The notes: generated from the sequence alone by a model not told the origin. Numbered from the stretch's first letter, positions 1-8,550 are shown. The stretch: 64,000 nucleotides of DNA from Acidimicrobiales bacterium mtb01 (GCA_004379135.1 NBNI01000002.1:164389-228388); one strand, 5' to 3'. Numbers and translations are program-made.

Positions 1-710
1 AGTTCGTCGGCCAACGCGATCATCTGCTCGAGGACGGGCCCGCACACGCCGGTCTGGCAATGTGCGGGTGTCCCCACCATGTACACCACGGGCTTGCCCG
101 ATGCGAGCGCCTCGGTGAGCGTGATCGAATGGAACGGACACGGCTCGGGTTCGCGCGAACAGATGGGGTCGACCCCGCGCGGATCGTCGACGGTCGGAGT
201 GTCGAATGCCGGTAGCGACTCGCCCGCCCGTGCGACCGGCAATTCATCGGCCGCACGCACCTGGAACGCCGTGGGCTCGGACGGACCGCCGTCGACGGCG
301 AGTCCGTACACACCGGGACTGGTGAGCGCCGTGCGGAATACGTAGAACGGAGTCGTTCCTTCGCCCAGGGTCCGGCGATCGGCGAACAGGCCGTCCACCA
401 ACACCTCGCCCGTGTCGTAGTCGACGACCTTTCCCGTGAGGCGCGCGGGTCCTTCGGACATCAAACCGGCCGCCGTGGCGAGCGACACGGGCAGCCGTTG
501 GGAACCGGGTGCGAGTTCGGTCGGCACCCAGCGCGTCGCCAGCACGACGTCGTCGGGCAACGCGACTGCATCGCCGCCTGAATCACCGCTCGACGAATCA
601 CCGCCTGAATCACCGCCGCAGGCTGTGATCAGGACGGCGGTGGGCAGTGCGAACGCGGCCACTCCGGCGGTGCGCAGGAGATCGCGACGCGAGTGGGAGC
701 GAGGTGTCAC
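1..710 (-). CDS. Tat-exported lipoprotein with thioredoxin/SCO-like domain (3' end outside window)
   Basis: Reads leftwards from a GTG at 710-708 and runs off the window edge, so only about 236 residues are seen. The N-terminus has a twin-arginine pattern (SHSRRDLLRTAG, Arg8-Arg9), a hydrophobic stretch and a lipobox-like LITAC ending at Cys31. A Gly/Asp/Ser-rich linker of imperfect GGDS repeats follows. The body has a beta-rich region and then PVVYMVGTPAHCQTGVCGP, a thioredoxin-fold strand followed by a CxxxC pair resembling the copper-binding motif of SCO1 proteins. Likely a membrane-anchored redox or copper-handling protein on the outer face. The start is supported by a -10-like TAGCGT seven bases upstream. 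The SCO assignment is tentative because the distal His cannot be seen. Confidence 0.75.
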   Translation of the reverse strand, partial: MTPRSHSRRDLLRTAGVAAFALPTAVLITACGGDSGGDSSSGDSGGDAVALPDDVVLATRWVPTELAPGSQRLPVSLATAAGLMSEGPARLTGKVVDYDTGEVLVDGLFADRRTLGEGTTPFYVFRTALTSPGVYGLAVDGGPSEPTAFQVRAADELPVARAGESLPAFDTPTVDDPRGVDPICSREPEPCPFHSITLTEALASGKPVVYMVGTPAHCQTGVCGPVLEQMIALADE

Positions 711-717
711 GTGTCGA

Positions 718-723
718 ACGCTA
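718..723 (-). promoter_or_regulatory. -10 box TAGCGT, leaderless start of the Tat lipoprotein
   Basis: On the minus strand TAGCGT ends seven bases before the GTG at 710. That spacing places transcription initiation at or next to the start codon, as for many other genes in this window. No convincing -35 element is seen. Confidence 0.5.
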
Positions 724-778
724 TTGGAGCGAGTCGGTGTGCACCGGATCGCGGGCTGTGACATGGAAAGGTTGAGGC

Positions 779-2290
779 GTGGAGTTCGTGTTGAACGGTC
801 GTTCGGTGTCGGTTCCTTCCGAGGGAACTTTGCTGTCGGCCCTCCGCGATCGACTGGGTATTCGTTCGGCCAAGGACGGCTGTGCTCCACAAGGTCAGTG
901 CGGGTGCTGCACGGTTCTGGTCGACGGCGAGCCGCGGGTGGCTTGTGTGACGCCGGTGGCGCGCGTCGCGGGCCGTGCCGTGACGACGTTGGAGGGTGTC
1001 GACGATGCGGTGCGCCAGAAATGGGCCGACGCGCTCTGCGCGACCGGCGGCAGCCAGTGCGGATTCTGCACGCCGGGGATCATCATGCGATTGCTCGACG
1101 TCGAGCCGACGAAGGCCGATGTCGAACGATCGTTGCTCGCCCATCTGTGTCGGTGCACCGGATGGCAGACCATCGTCGAGGCCGCCGTCGATCGGCCGCA
1201 GCGACGCGATCGCGACCTCACGGCCGCCTCCGAACGAGCGCGAATCGAAGGCGGAGGAACACAACGCGTGAGCGCCGACGTCGCACTCGGTCTCGGTGGT
1301 TTCGCCGACGATTCGGCACCGGCTGATTCGCTCGTCGCGATCCTCGCGCCCTCGGGTGAGTGGGTGATCGCGTCGACGATTTCGGAAGCGCGCCACGTGG
1401 CCGGCGTGGTTCCCGGTCGTCGTTCGACCGTGGGCCTCACGTGGCCCATCGACGTGCCCGACGATCAACGAGGCGACTTCGTGCGAACACTCAGAACCAC
1501 CTGGGTCGAACCGGCCTATCTCGAACCCGACGCCGTGTGGTGCACGCCTGGCGACGAACCCGTGGGGCCACTCGCGAACGGCGGTGCGTTCGGTGGCAAG
1601 ACGACGTCGTGGTTGCGCGACGAAGCGCGCCGACTCGCCGATGAGCACGGTCGATCGATACGCATCGTGCTCTCGCGTGAAGACGTGGTTCGACACGGTG
1701 CGAAACGGCCGCCGTTGGCGGCCGGTGTGCGCGCCGACGGAAGTGGCGTCGTGTGGGTACGAGCGACTACGGGCGTGCGCAAGTTGGTGGCCGCGGTGGC
1801 TCCAGACTGGGACGTGGTCGAGGTCGACGTTCCCGGTCCGCGAACGTCGCTCGATCCGCGCGCCGCGGTATGGGCCGAGATCGCGGCGCTCCGAGCATCG
1901 GTCACCGATCACGATCGTGTGGTGGCTCCGAACGGTTCGTGGGCCGAGGCGTGGAGCGACGGAGACGCGGTGCGAGTTCGCGTCGGTTGCGGTGTTGCCC
2001 TCGATGACGTGACCCTGCGTTCGTATTGCATCGGCGCGGCCCATATGGGCCTGGGCTGGGTTCGCTCCGAAGGCGTCGCGGTCGATGCGCGGGGGACGGT
2101 GCACGATCTGACGATCCGCTCGTTCGGTGTCCTTCGTGCGGTCGACACCCCGTCCATCCACATCGAGGTCGTCGACGACGGTTCACCCGCGCGCAACGTG
2201 AGCGACGCGGTGTTCACCGCCGTGGCCGCCGCCGAGTGGCGCCGCACGGGATTCGCCCCGCGCTGGCCGTGCACTCGCGACAGTCGCTGA
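779..2290 (+). CDS. Compact [2Fe-2S] / xanthine dehydrogenase-like fusion protein
   Basis: 503 residues from a GTG start. Residues 1-130 are a CoxS/XdhC-type domain. A plant-type [2Fe-2S] site is formed by Cys35, Cys41, Cys44 and Cys56 (DGCAPQGQCGCCTV). A second [2Fe-2S] site is formed by Cys94, Cys97, Cys124 and Cys126 (CGFC and HLCRCTG). The remainder retains fragments typical of molybdopterin-binding large subunits: GGAFGGK near residue 270, IVLSREDV, and a C-terminal NVSDAVFTAVAAA. Those large subunits are normally about 750 residues, but only about 370 follow the Fe-S domain here, so the molybdenum domain is strongly shortened. A molybdo-hydroxylase related to aldehyde/xanthine oxidases is likely, and the substrate is unknown. 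The reading frame is intact and codon use matches the neighbours, so it is not an obvious pseudogene. Confidence 0.7.
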   Translation: MEFVLNGRSVSVPSEGTLLSALRDRLGIRSAKDGCAPQGQCGCCTVLVDGEPRVACVTPVARVAGRAVTTLEGVDDAVRQKWADALCATGGSQCGFCTPGIIMRLLDVEPTKADVERSLLAHLCRCTGWQTIVEAAVDRPQRRDRDLTAASERARIEGGGTQRVSADVALGLGGFADDSAPADSLVAILAPSGEWVIASTISEARHVAGVVPGRRSTVGLTWPIDVPDDQRGDFVRTLRTTWVEPAYLEPDAVWCTPGDEPVGPLANGGAFGGKTTSWLRDEARRLADEHGRSIRIVLSREDVVRHGAKRPPLAAGVRADGSGVVWVRATTGVRKLVAAVAPDWDVVEVDVPGPRTSLDPRAAVWAEIAALRASVTDHDRVVAPNGSWAEAWSDGDAVRVRVGCGVALDDVTLRSYCIGAAHMGLGWVRSEGVAVDARGTVHDLTIRSFGVLRAVDTPSIHIEVVDDGSPARNVSDAVFTAVAAAEWRRTGFAPRWPCTRDSR

Positions 2291-2291
2291 C

Positions 2292-2297
2292 TAGCGT
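2292..2297 (+). promoter_or_regulatory. -10 box TAGCGT, leaderless start of ridA-like gene
   Basis: TAGCGT lies six bases before the ATG at 2304, just after the upstream stop codon. No Shine-Dalgarno sequence fits between, which argues for leaderless initiation. Confidence 0.5.
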
Positions 2298-2303
2298 GAG
2301 GGC

Positions 2304-2831
2304 ATGGCCAACAAACCCGCTGCTCCTATCGGTCCCTACACACCGGCGGTGCGCGCCGGCGATTGGGTGATCGTCTCCGGTCAACTCGGTATCAAGGATG
2401 GTGCGCTAGTTCCCGGTGGTGTGGCCGGCCAGACAGCGCAAGCGGTGGTCAACCTCAAGGCTCGACTGAAGGAGATGGGACTCTCCATCCACGACGTGGC
2501 CAAGACGTTGTGCTTCCTCACCGACATGGACACGTTCGCCACGTTCAACGAGGCGTACGTGGCCGGTTTCGACGGAGCGCGCCCGGCACGCTCGACCATC
2601 GGCGTGGCGGCACTGCCGTTCGGTGGTGCGGTGGAGATCGAAGCATGGGCGTTCAAGCCGGCGGCGGCGAAGGCCACGGCGAAGAAGGCAGCCCCGAAGA
2701 AGACCGTGAAGAAGGCAGCCGCGAAGAAGAAGGCGGCACCCAAAAAGACGGTGAAGAAAGCGGCCGCGAAGAAGACGGTCAAGAAGACCGCGAAGAAGTC
2801 CGGCGCGAAGAAGTCGCGCGCGAGGAAATAG
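2304..2831 (+). CDS. RidA-family enamine/imine deaminase with lysine-rich histone-like tail
   Basis: 175 residues. Residues 1-117 form a complete RidA (YjgF/YER057c) domain: the N-terminal GPYTPAVRAGDWVIVSGQLG and the late PARSTIGVAALPFGGAVEIEA segment, with Arg96 at the position of the carboxylate-binding arginine of RidA enzymes. Such enzymes hydrolyse reactive 2-aminoacrylate and related enamines. Residues 118-175 are an added tail of Ala/Lys/Pro/Thr in KKTVKKAAAKK-type repeats, about 24 lysines in 58 residues, like the C-terminal tails of bacterial histone H1-like and actinobacterial HU proteins. A catalytic role is likely for the first part. The tail may bind DNA or RNA. Tail-encoding DNA contains internal direct repeats, suggesting growth by duplication. 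Confidence 0.85.
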   Translation: MANKPAAPIGPYTPAVRAGDWVIVSGQLGIKDGALVPGGVAGQTAQAVVNLKARLKEMGLSIHDVAKTLCFLTDMDTFATFNEAYVAGFDGARPARSTIGVAALPFGGAVEIEAWAFKPAAAKATAKKAAPKKTVKKAAAKKKAAPKKTVKKAAAKKTVKKTAKKSGAKKSRARK

Positions 2832-2840
2832 AGTCGAGTT

Positions 2841-2996
2841 GTGGCTGGAGCAATCGTCCTCATCGTCGTTCTGTTGCTGTTCCCTGTTCTCGTGGGCCTC
2901 GGCACGGTGGGCATCGCTGGCCTGCTCGGTCATCTGCTCTGGAAGGACGGCGAAGCCCGTCACGAAGGCAGCGAGCTCCTCGACCTCAACACCTGA
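2841..2996 (+). CDS. Small single-span membrane protein (51 aa), unknown function
   Basis: A GTG-started frame nine bases after the RidA stop. Residues 2-31 are almost wholly hydrophobic (AGAIVLIVVLLLFPVLVGLG and onward), followed by a polar tail ending LLDLNT. It looks like a small inner-membrane protein translated from the ridA transcript, and it is followed directly by a strong hairpin at 3001-3023. No family is recognised. Support comes from the tight spacing, the clear membrane segment and the terminator after it. Confidence 0.5.
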   Translation: MAGAIVLIVVLLLFPVLVGLGTVGIAGLLGHLLWKDGEARHEGSELLDLNT

Positions 2997-3000
2997 TGTA

Positions 3001-3023
3001 CATGCCGCTCGCTGAGCGGCATG
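3001..3023 (+). terminator. Hairpin terminator after ridA operon
   Basis: CATGCCGCTC and GAGCGGCATG form a perfect 10-bp stem around a GCT loop, five bases after the small-protein stop. There is no U tract, as is common in high-GC actinobacteria. Confidence 0.6.
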
Positions 3024-3036
3024 GCAGGCTGAGACG

Positions 3037-4431
3037 GTGCACCGACACGATCCCCTGATCGCGCATCTCGCCGATCGCGCGTTGGAGTACTCGCTCGATC
3101 GAATCCGGATGGATCCGGTGCCGCTCGACGCACCGAAGTCGTACTACGAACTCCTGGCTCTCGTCGGCGAGACCATCACCGCCGAGGGCATCGGTGGCGA
3201 TCGCGCGTTGCAGTTGTTCATCGACGTGCTCGCACCGGCCTGCATCTCGGTCGACCATCCGAGGTTCCTCGCCTTCGTTCCGGGCGCTCCCACCGAAGCA
3301 TCGGTGATCTTCGACATGGTGGTGTCGGCGAGCAGCATCTACACCGGATCGTGGCTCGAAGGTGCGGGAGCCGCCTTCGCCGAGAACCAGGCTCTGCGGT
3401 GGTTGGCCGATCTCGCCGGTTTCCCGAACTCCGCCGGCGGGGTGTTCGTGAGCGGAGGCACCGCCGGCAATCTCTCGGCCTTGATCGCGGCCCGACACCG
3501 CTGGCGGCTGCGCGCAGCGGGCCGTCTCGATCGCGTTCGTGGAATCATGATCGCGTCGGGTGGCGCCCACTCGTCGGTGGCCCAGGCCGCACACGCGATG
3601 GACGCCGACGTCGTGGCGGCTCCCACCGACGAGCGAGGACGACTCGACGCCGACTCCGTCGCCGCGGTCCTGCGCGAATTGTCGGCCGACGATCGTGAGC
3701 GCGTGTTCGCGATCGTCGCCACCGGCGGCACCACCAACCTCGGTGTCGTCGACGACGTCGACGGAATCTCCCGTATCAGCAACGCCGCGAACATCTGGTT
3801 CCACGTCGACGGCGCATACGGTCTGGCCGCACTGTGCGCCCCGAGCGTTCGTCATCTGTTCGACGGCATCGAGCGAGCCGACAGTTTCATCGTCGACCCG
3901 CACAAATGGTTGTTCGCCCCGTACGACAGTTGTGCGCTGGTGTACCGCAACATCCACGACGGTCGACGCGCGCACACGCAGCAGGCCGAATATCTCGACG
4001 TGCTCCACGGAGGCGAGGCCGAGGAAGGACCGTGGCACGAGATGAATCCGGCCGACGTCGCTCACCATCTCTCGCGACGCGCTCGCGGCCTTCCGCTGTG
4101 GTTCAGCCTGGCCACCCACGGCACCCGCGCCTACACCGAGGCGATGGAGACGACCTTGGCCGTGTCTCGTGAATCGGCCGCTGAGATCCGGTCGCGACCG
4201 AATCTCGAACTCCTGCTCGAACCCGATCTCAGCATCCTCGTGTTCCGCCGTAGGGGTTGGACCCCCGAGCGGTACCAACGGTGGAGCGACGATCAGTTGA
4301 AGACCGGGCAGTCGTTCGTTGTGCCCACGTCGTGGAAGGGCGAGACTGTGTTGCGCTTCTGCATCGTGAATCCCCGCACGACCATGGGCGACATCACCGA
4401 CATCCTCGATTCACTGGAAGCCACACCATGA
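3037..4431 (+). CDS. Group II PLP-dependent decarboxylase (aromatic amino acid / glutamate decarboxylase family)
   Basis: 464 residues from GTG, the usual length for the family. It carries the family signature of alternating glycine-rich and pyridoxal sites: GGVFVSGGTAGNLSALIAAR near residue 140, HVDGAYG near 252 (the Asp that pairs with the pyridine nitrogen) and SFIVDPHKWLFAPYD near 287, where Lys forms the Schiff base with PLP. It decarboxylates an amino acid to an amine, but the substrate (Trp, Tyr, Dopa or Glu/Asp type) cannot be read from the sequence. The gene overlaps the following deaminase gene by four bases (ATGA), so both are probably translated from one mRNA. Confidence 0.85.
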   Translation: MHRHDPLIAHLADRALEYSLDRIRMDPVPLDAPKSYYELLALVGETITAEGIGGDRALQLFIDVLAPACISVDHPRFLAFVPGAPTEASVIFDMVVSASSIYTGSWLEGAGAAFAENQALRWLADLAGFPNSAGGVFVSGGTAGNLSALIAARHRWRLRAAGRLDRVRGIMIASGGAHSSVAQAAHAMDADVVAAPTDERGRLDADSVAAVLRELSADDRERVFAIVATGGTTNLGVVDDVDGISRISNAANIWFHVDGAYGLAALCAPSVRHLFDGIERADSFIVDPHKWLFAPYDSCALVYRNIHDGRRAHTQQAEYLDVLHGGEAEEGPWHEMNPADVAHHLSRRARGLPLWFSLATHGTRAYTEAMETTLAVSRESAAEIRSRPNLELLLEPDLSILVFRRRGWTPERYQRWSDDQLKTGQSFVVPTSWKGETVLRFCIVNPRTTMGDITDILDSLEATP

Positions 4432-5810
4432 CTGCTCGCGCCGACCTACTGCTGAAGAACGCTCTTCTCGTCGCGACGATGGACGCGCAGAGGCGCGAGT
4501 TGACGGGTGGCTGGGTGGCCATCACCAATGGCTTGGTATCCGGAGTCGGAAGTTCGGCCGACCCGATGCCCGAAGCGGCCGAAGTCGTCGACGCCACCGA
4601 CTGTCTCGTCACGCCCGGCCTCGTCAACACCCATCACCACATCTACCAGAACCTCACACGGGCCTTCCCGCCGATGACCGACAAGCCGTTGTTCGGCTGG
4701 CTGCAGTCGTTGTATCCGTTGTGGCGGGCCATCGACGAGGAGTCGGTTCACGTGAGCGCCTTCGTCGGGTTGGCCGAGTTGGCGATGTCGGGCTGCACGA
4801 CCAGCACCGATCACCTGTATCTCCATCCGCGCGGTGCCGGCGACCTCCTTTCGGCCGAGATCGCGGCCGCGCGCGAACTCGGAGTCCGGTTCCATCCCAC
4901 TCGCGGTTCGATGTCGCTGTCCGAGAAGGACGGTGGGCTTCCCCCCGACGATGTGGTTGCCGACGACGACGAGATCCTGGCCGCGAGCGAGGAAGCCGTT
5001 CGCCGTCATCACGACCGTTCGCACGGTGCGATGGTTCGCGTCGCCCTCGCACCCTGCTCGCCATTCAGCGTCACCGAGCAGTTGATGGTCCGTTCGGCCG
5101 AGTTGGCCGAGAAACTCGATGTTCGACTGCACACCCACTTCGCCGAGAACGCCGAGGACGACGACTTCTCCATCGCCACGTTCGGTTGCCGCCCGATGGA
5201 ATATCTCGAGCGCACCGGTTGGTGCACCGATCGAACCTGGGTCGCGCATTGCGTGATGCCCAATCCCGACGAGGTGAAGCGACTCGGCGCCGCGCGCATC
5301 GGGGTGGCCCATTGTCCGAGCAGCAATCTCATTCTCGCGTCGGGAATCTCCCCGGTCGTGCCGTTGCGGGCCGCCGGCGTCAAGGTCGGCCTCGGTGTGG
5401 ATGGTTCGTCGTCGGCCGACTCGGCTTCGTTGTGGCTCGAGGCTCGGCAGGCGATGCTGCTGGCCAAGTTGCGCGACGGTGCGAGCGCCGGCACGGCGCG
5501 CATGGCGCTCGACGTCGCGACACGCGGCGGCGCCGGTTGTCTCGGGCGCGAAGGCGAGATCGGCGAATTGACGGTCGGAGCCGTCGGCGACGTCGCGGTG
5601 TGGAAACTCACCGGCCCGCAATTCGCGGGTGCTCTGGCCGATCCCATCGAAGGTTGGTTGCGGTGCGGACCGATCGGTGCGCACCACACAATCGTCCACG
5701 GCCGCTTCGTCGTGCGCGATGGTCGTGTGACCCACCGTGATCTCGACGACATGCTCCGTCGTCACGCTCGTGAGAGCCGACGCATCCAGCAACTCGACCC
5801 CCGTGCCTGA
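4428..5810 (+). CDS. 8-oxoguanine deaminase (TrzA/AtzA-family amidohydrolase)
   Basis: 460 residues. The true ATG at 4428 overlaps the preceding TGA. Metal ligands of the amidohydrolase barrel are present: NTHHHIYQNLTRA (HxH near residue 68), LHTHFAE and VAHC, with a final Asp in GLGVDGSSSADSAS. The segments GSMSLSEKDGGLPP and LAPCSPFSVT are hallmarks I recognise from bacterial 8-oxoguanine deaminases, which convert 8-oxoguanine to uric acid and ammonia using one divalent metal. The role would be salvage or clearance of oxidised guanine. It overlaps the next gene by eight bases. The match in motif order and length makes this more specific than a generic amidohydrolase call. Confidence 0.85.
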   Translation: MTARADLLLKNALLVATMDAQRRELTGGWVAITNGLVSGVGSSADPMPEAAEVVDATDCLVTPGLVNTHHHIYQNLTRAFPPMTDKPLFGWLQSLYPLWRAIDEESVHVSAFVGLAELAMSGCTTSTDHLYLHPRGAGDLLSAEIAAARELGVRFHPTRGSMSLSEKDGGLPPDDVVADDDEILAASEEAVRRHHDRSHGAMVRVALAPCSPFSVTEQLMVRSAELAEKLDVRLHTHFAENAEDDDFSIATFGCRPMEYLERTGWCTDRTWVAHCVMPNPDEVKRLGAARIGVAHCPSSNLILASGISPVVPLRAAGVKVGLGVDGSSSADSASLWLEARQAMLLAKLRDGASAGTARMALDVATRGGAGCLGREGEIGELTVGAVGDVAVWKLTGPQFAGALADPIEGWLRCGPIGAHHTIVHGRFVVRDGRVTHRDLDDMLRRHARESRRIQQLDPRA

Positions 5811-6468
5811 CCGCTCGTTCCCGCACGCCGTCCTGTGGGACATGGATGGCACTCTCGTCGACACCGAGCCCTACTGGATCGACGCCGAGTACGACATCGT
5901 CGAAGCCCATGGCGGAACGTGGAGCCACGAGCACGCCAAAGCGTTGGTCGGATCCGATCTGCTCGATTCGGGCGAATACATCCGTCGTCACGGCGGTGTC
6001 GATCGCTCGCCCGCCGAAATCGTCGAGATGCTGCTCGATCGCGTGGTGGCCCGGGTGCGACAGGAGATTCCGTGGCGGCCCGGTGCGCGCGAGTTACTCG
6101 GGGCCGTTCGTTCAGCCGAGATCGACACCGCGCTGGTGACGATGTCGTGGAAGCGCTTCTCCGACGAAGTGGTGGCGTGTCTGCCGAAGGGGAGTTTCAC
6201 GGTGTCGGTCACCGGCGACGAGGTGACGCGCGGCAAACCTCACCCCGAGCCGTACTTGTTGGCGGCCGAGCGGCTCGGAGTTCGGCCGCAGGATTGCGTA
6301 GCCATCGAGGATTCGCCCACGGGCACGCGCTCGGCTCTGGCCGCCGGTTGCCGAGTGCTCGGTGTTCCGCACGTGGTGGAGATCCCGACCGAGTTGGCCG
6401 ACCTCGGGCCCTTGACGATCGCACCGACCCTGGTGGGTCTGACGCTGTCGGATTTGCGCTCGGTCTAG
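5803..6468 (+). CDS. HAD-superfamily phosphatase (CbbY/PGM-like)
   Basis: 221 residues from a GTG at 5803 that overlaps the deaminase stop. An upstream in-frame GTG exists but would extend the protein into unrelated sequence. Motif I is LWDMDGTLVDTEPYW, with two catalytic aspartates; motif II is the Thr of ALVTMSW; motif III/IV is GKPHPEPYLLAAERLG followed by CVAIEDSPTG. A helical cap lies between motifs I and II, as in beta-phosphoglucomutase-like enzymes. It hydrolyses or transfers phosphate on a small organic phosphate, and the substrate is unknown. It converges on the regulator gene that follows on the other strand, with only 12 bases between the stops. Confidence 0.85.
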   Translation: MPDRSFPHAVLWDMDGTLVDTEPYWIDAEYDIVEAHGGTWSHEHAKALVGSDLLDSGEYIRRHGGVDRSPAEIVEMLLDRVVARVRQEIPWRPGARELLGAVRSAEIDTALVTMSWKRFSDEVVACLPKGSFTVSVTGDEVTRGKPHPEPYLLAAERLGVRPQDCVAIEDSPTGTRSALAAGCRVLGVPHVVEIPTELADLGPLTIAPTLVGLTLSDLRSV

Positions 6469-6480
6469 GTTCGAGGGCGG

Positions 6481-7167
6481 TCAGTTGCCCCAGCGCGACT
6501 GACCGAATCGGTAGCCCACGCTGCGCACGGTCTGGATGAGGTTGGCGTGCTCCTCGCCCAACTTCGCGCGCAGACGACGGATGTGGACGTCGACCGTGCG
6601 CGCACCGCCGTAGTACTCGTAGCCCCACACACGCGACAGCAGCATCTCGCGCGAGAACACCTTGCCCGGGTTGGTCACGAGGAACTTGAGCAGTTCGTAC
6701 TCCATGTACGTGAGATCGAGGGGACGCCCGTCGACCGAGGCCTGGTACGTCTCGACGTTGAGCATCAGTTGTCCGTAGTCGACCACGTCGGGCCGGGGTG
6801 CACTCTGCGTGTACGAGAGAAGATGACGCAGTCGAGCCTCGAGTTCGCGTGGGTGGAACGGCACCAAGCAGAAGTCGTCGAACAGTTCGTCGCGCAGCGT
6901 GAGGTCGTCGAGTTGCGCACCCGACACGAGGAGGAGAAGCGGTGCGTTGGCGGCGTCGCGCTTGCGGAGGGCGCGGCAGAAGTTCCAGGCCGCGTCGATG
7001 TCGTGGTCGGCGCACACGATGGCTCCGGTCCAGCCGTCGGACGGTTCGGCTTTGGTGACGTCGTCGGCCGACGCGAACGACTTCCAGCGATAGCCGGCGA
7101 GATCGAGCGTCCGCACCAGCTCGGGCGGAGGCGACTCGGGGAAGACGGCGATCAGGTCGGAAGTCAT
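6481..7167 (-). CDS. GlnR-like orphan response regulator (OmpR-type DNA-binding domain)
   Basis: 228 residues. The N-terminal half is a degenerate receiver domain. It has an Asp in IVCADHDID, but lacks the acidic pair usually found after strand 1 (LIAVFPES instead). The C-terminal half is a clear winged helix: LDLTYMEYELLKFLVTNPGK, SREMLLSRVWGYEYYGGART, VDVHIRRLRAKLG and VRSVGYRFG. Layout, length and wording resemble Streptomyces GlnR, an orphan regulator of nitrogen genes that works without canonical phosphorylation. It starts one base after the stop of the type I glutamine synthetase gene on the same strand, so both are probably co-transcribed. No histidine kinase is present. GlnR orthology is an inference from similarity and context. 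Confidence 0.7.
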   Translation of the reverse strand: MTSDLIAVFPESPPPELVRTLDLAGYRWKSFASADDVTKAEPSDGWTGAIVCADHDIDAAWNFCRALRKRDAANAPLLLLVSGAQLDDLTLRDELFDDFCLVPFHPRELEARLRHLLSYTQSAPRPDVVDYGQLMLNVETYQASVDGRPLDLTYMEYELLKFLVTNPGKVFSREMLLSRVWGYEYYGGARTVDVHIRRLRAKLGEEHANLIQTVRSVGYRFGQSRWGN

Positions 7168-7168
7168 G

Positions 7169-8512
7169 TCAGGTGGAGCGCAGATACCTCTGCAGTTCGA
7201 ATGGTGTCACCTGCGTCTTGTAACCACGCCACTCGGAGCGCTTGTTCCGCAGGAACCACTCGAAGATGTGCTCGCCGAGCGTTTCGTACACCAGCGATGA
7301 GGTTTCCATCACGCGCAGGGCGTCGGCCAGCGACTGCGGGAGCTGCTCGATGCCGAGTTTGCCGAGGGCGTCGTCGCCCATCTCGAACAGGTTCGAGTCG
7401 GCCTCGGCCGGGAGTTCGTAACCCTGCTCGATGCCGCGCAGGCCGGCGGCGAGGATGACCGAGAAGGCGAGATACGGATTGCAGGCCGGATCGGGCGAGC
7501 GATATTCGATGCGCGTTGCCAATGGATTGGCGCGCTTGGGCACCGGCACGCGGATGAGCCCGCTGCGGTTGTTGCGAGCCCACGACACGTGAACCGGAGC
7601 CTCGAAGCCGGGAACCAGGCGCTTGTATGAGTTGACCGTCTGGTTGGTGACGGCGGTGATCTCGCTGGCGTGGAAGAGCAGACCGGCCATGAATCGCTTG
7701 GCGGTCTCGGAGAGGTTGTAGGGATCGTCGGCCGAGTAGAAGGCATTGCCTTCGGCGTTCGACAACGACATGTGGAGGTGCATACCGCTGCCCTGGACAC
7801 CTTCGAGCGGCTTGGGCATGAACGTCGCGTGCACACCCTGGGCCGCCGCGACCTCCTTCACGACGAGACGGAATGTCATGACGCTGTCGGCCATCGTGAG
7901 GGCATCAGTGTGGCGAAGGTCGATCTCGTGCTGCGACGGCGCGTCCTCGTGGAACGAGTACTCGACCGGGATGCTCATGGTCTCGAGCGTGCGGATGGTC
8001 TCCTTGCGGAGGCTGCCGGTCACGTCGGTGGTGGTGAGATCGAAGAACGACGCCTCGTCGAGAACGCGCGGCGGTTGGCCGGGCTCGGGTGGTGCGAAGT
8101 AGAAGAACTCGATGTCGGGTGCGATGAGGAAATCGAGACCCATGGCTCGGGCGCGGTGCAGATTGCGACGCAACACCTGTCGCGGATCGCCACCGAACGG
8201 CGAGCCATCGAGGTGGTGGATGTCGCAGAACACTCGGGCCTCGGGGGCCTTGGCATCGGCCCAGGGGAGCGTGACGAACGTGTTCGCATCGGGGATGGCG
8301 AGCACATCGCTCTCCTGGATGCGCGAGAAGCCGTCGATCGACGAACCGTCGAACGTCATGCCGTCCTCGAGGGCGTTCTCGAGTTCGGCCGGACTGATGG
8401 CGAAGCTCTTCAGGTTGCCGAGCACGTCGGTGAACCAGAGCCGGATGAGCCGGACTCCGCGTTCTTCCACGGTGCGCAGGACGTAATCGCGCTGCTGTTC
8501 GAGCATGTTCAC
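7169..8512 (-). CDS. glnA: Glutamine synthetase type I (alpha subgroup)
   Basis: 447 residues, typical of the GSI-alpha class. It makes glutamine from glutamate, ammonia and ATP in the cytoplasm. Signatures include LEDGMTFDGSSIDGF near the N-terminus, APDIEFFYF, KPLEGVQGSGMHLHMSL (ATP-binding and His), and NRSGLIRVP with RIEYRSPDPACNPYLAF (active-site Arg). The adenylylation loop with its conserved Tyr, found in GSI-beta enzymes, is missing, so activity is unlikely to be controlled by GlnE. A GGGGGTG purine run precedes the ATG. It lies in tandem with a type II synthetase and a GlnR-like regulator, forming a nitrogen assimilation block. Confidence 0.93.
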   Translation of the reverse strand: MNMLEQQRDYVLRTVEERGVRLIRLWFTDVLGNLKSFAISPAELENALEDGMTFDGSSIDGFSRIQESDVLAIPDANTFVTLPWADAKAPEARVFCDIHHLDGSPFGGDPRQVLRRNLHRARAMGLDFLIAPDIEFFYFAPPEPGQPPRVLDEASFFDLTTTDVTGSLRKETIRTLETMSIPVEYSFHEDAPSQHEIDLRHTDALTMADSVMTFRLVVKEVAAAQGVHATFMPKPLEGVQGSGMHLHMSLSNAEGNAFYSADDPYNLSETAKRFMAGLLFHASEITAVTNQTVNSYKRLVPGFEAPVHVSWARNNRSGLIRVPVPKRANPLATRIEYRSPDPACNPYLAFSVILAAGLRGIEQGYELPAEADSNLFEMGDDALGKLGIEQLPQSLADALRVMETSSLVYETLGEHIFEWFLRNKRSEWRGYKTQVTPFELQRYLRST

Positions 8513-8550
8513 CCCCGCAGTCTGCCGGTGGGTCCGGTCGATTCGGTCAG

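Noticed and set aside
779..2290. Pseudogene call for the molybdo-hydroxylase-like gene
   Set aside because: The frame is uninterrupted over 503 codons, both Fe-S motifs are complete and codon use is normal, so shortening looks evolved rather than broken.
4257..4427. Extended N-terminus for the 8-oxoguanine deaminase
   Set aside because: The frame is open upstream inside the decarboxylase gene, but the family starts at the ATG of 4428, which forms a four-base overlap with the upstream stop.
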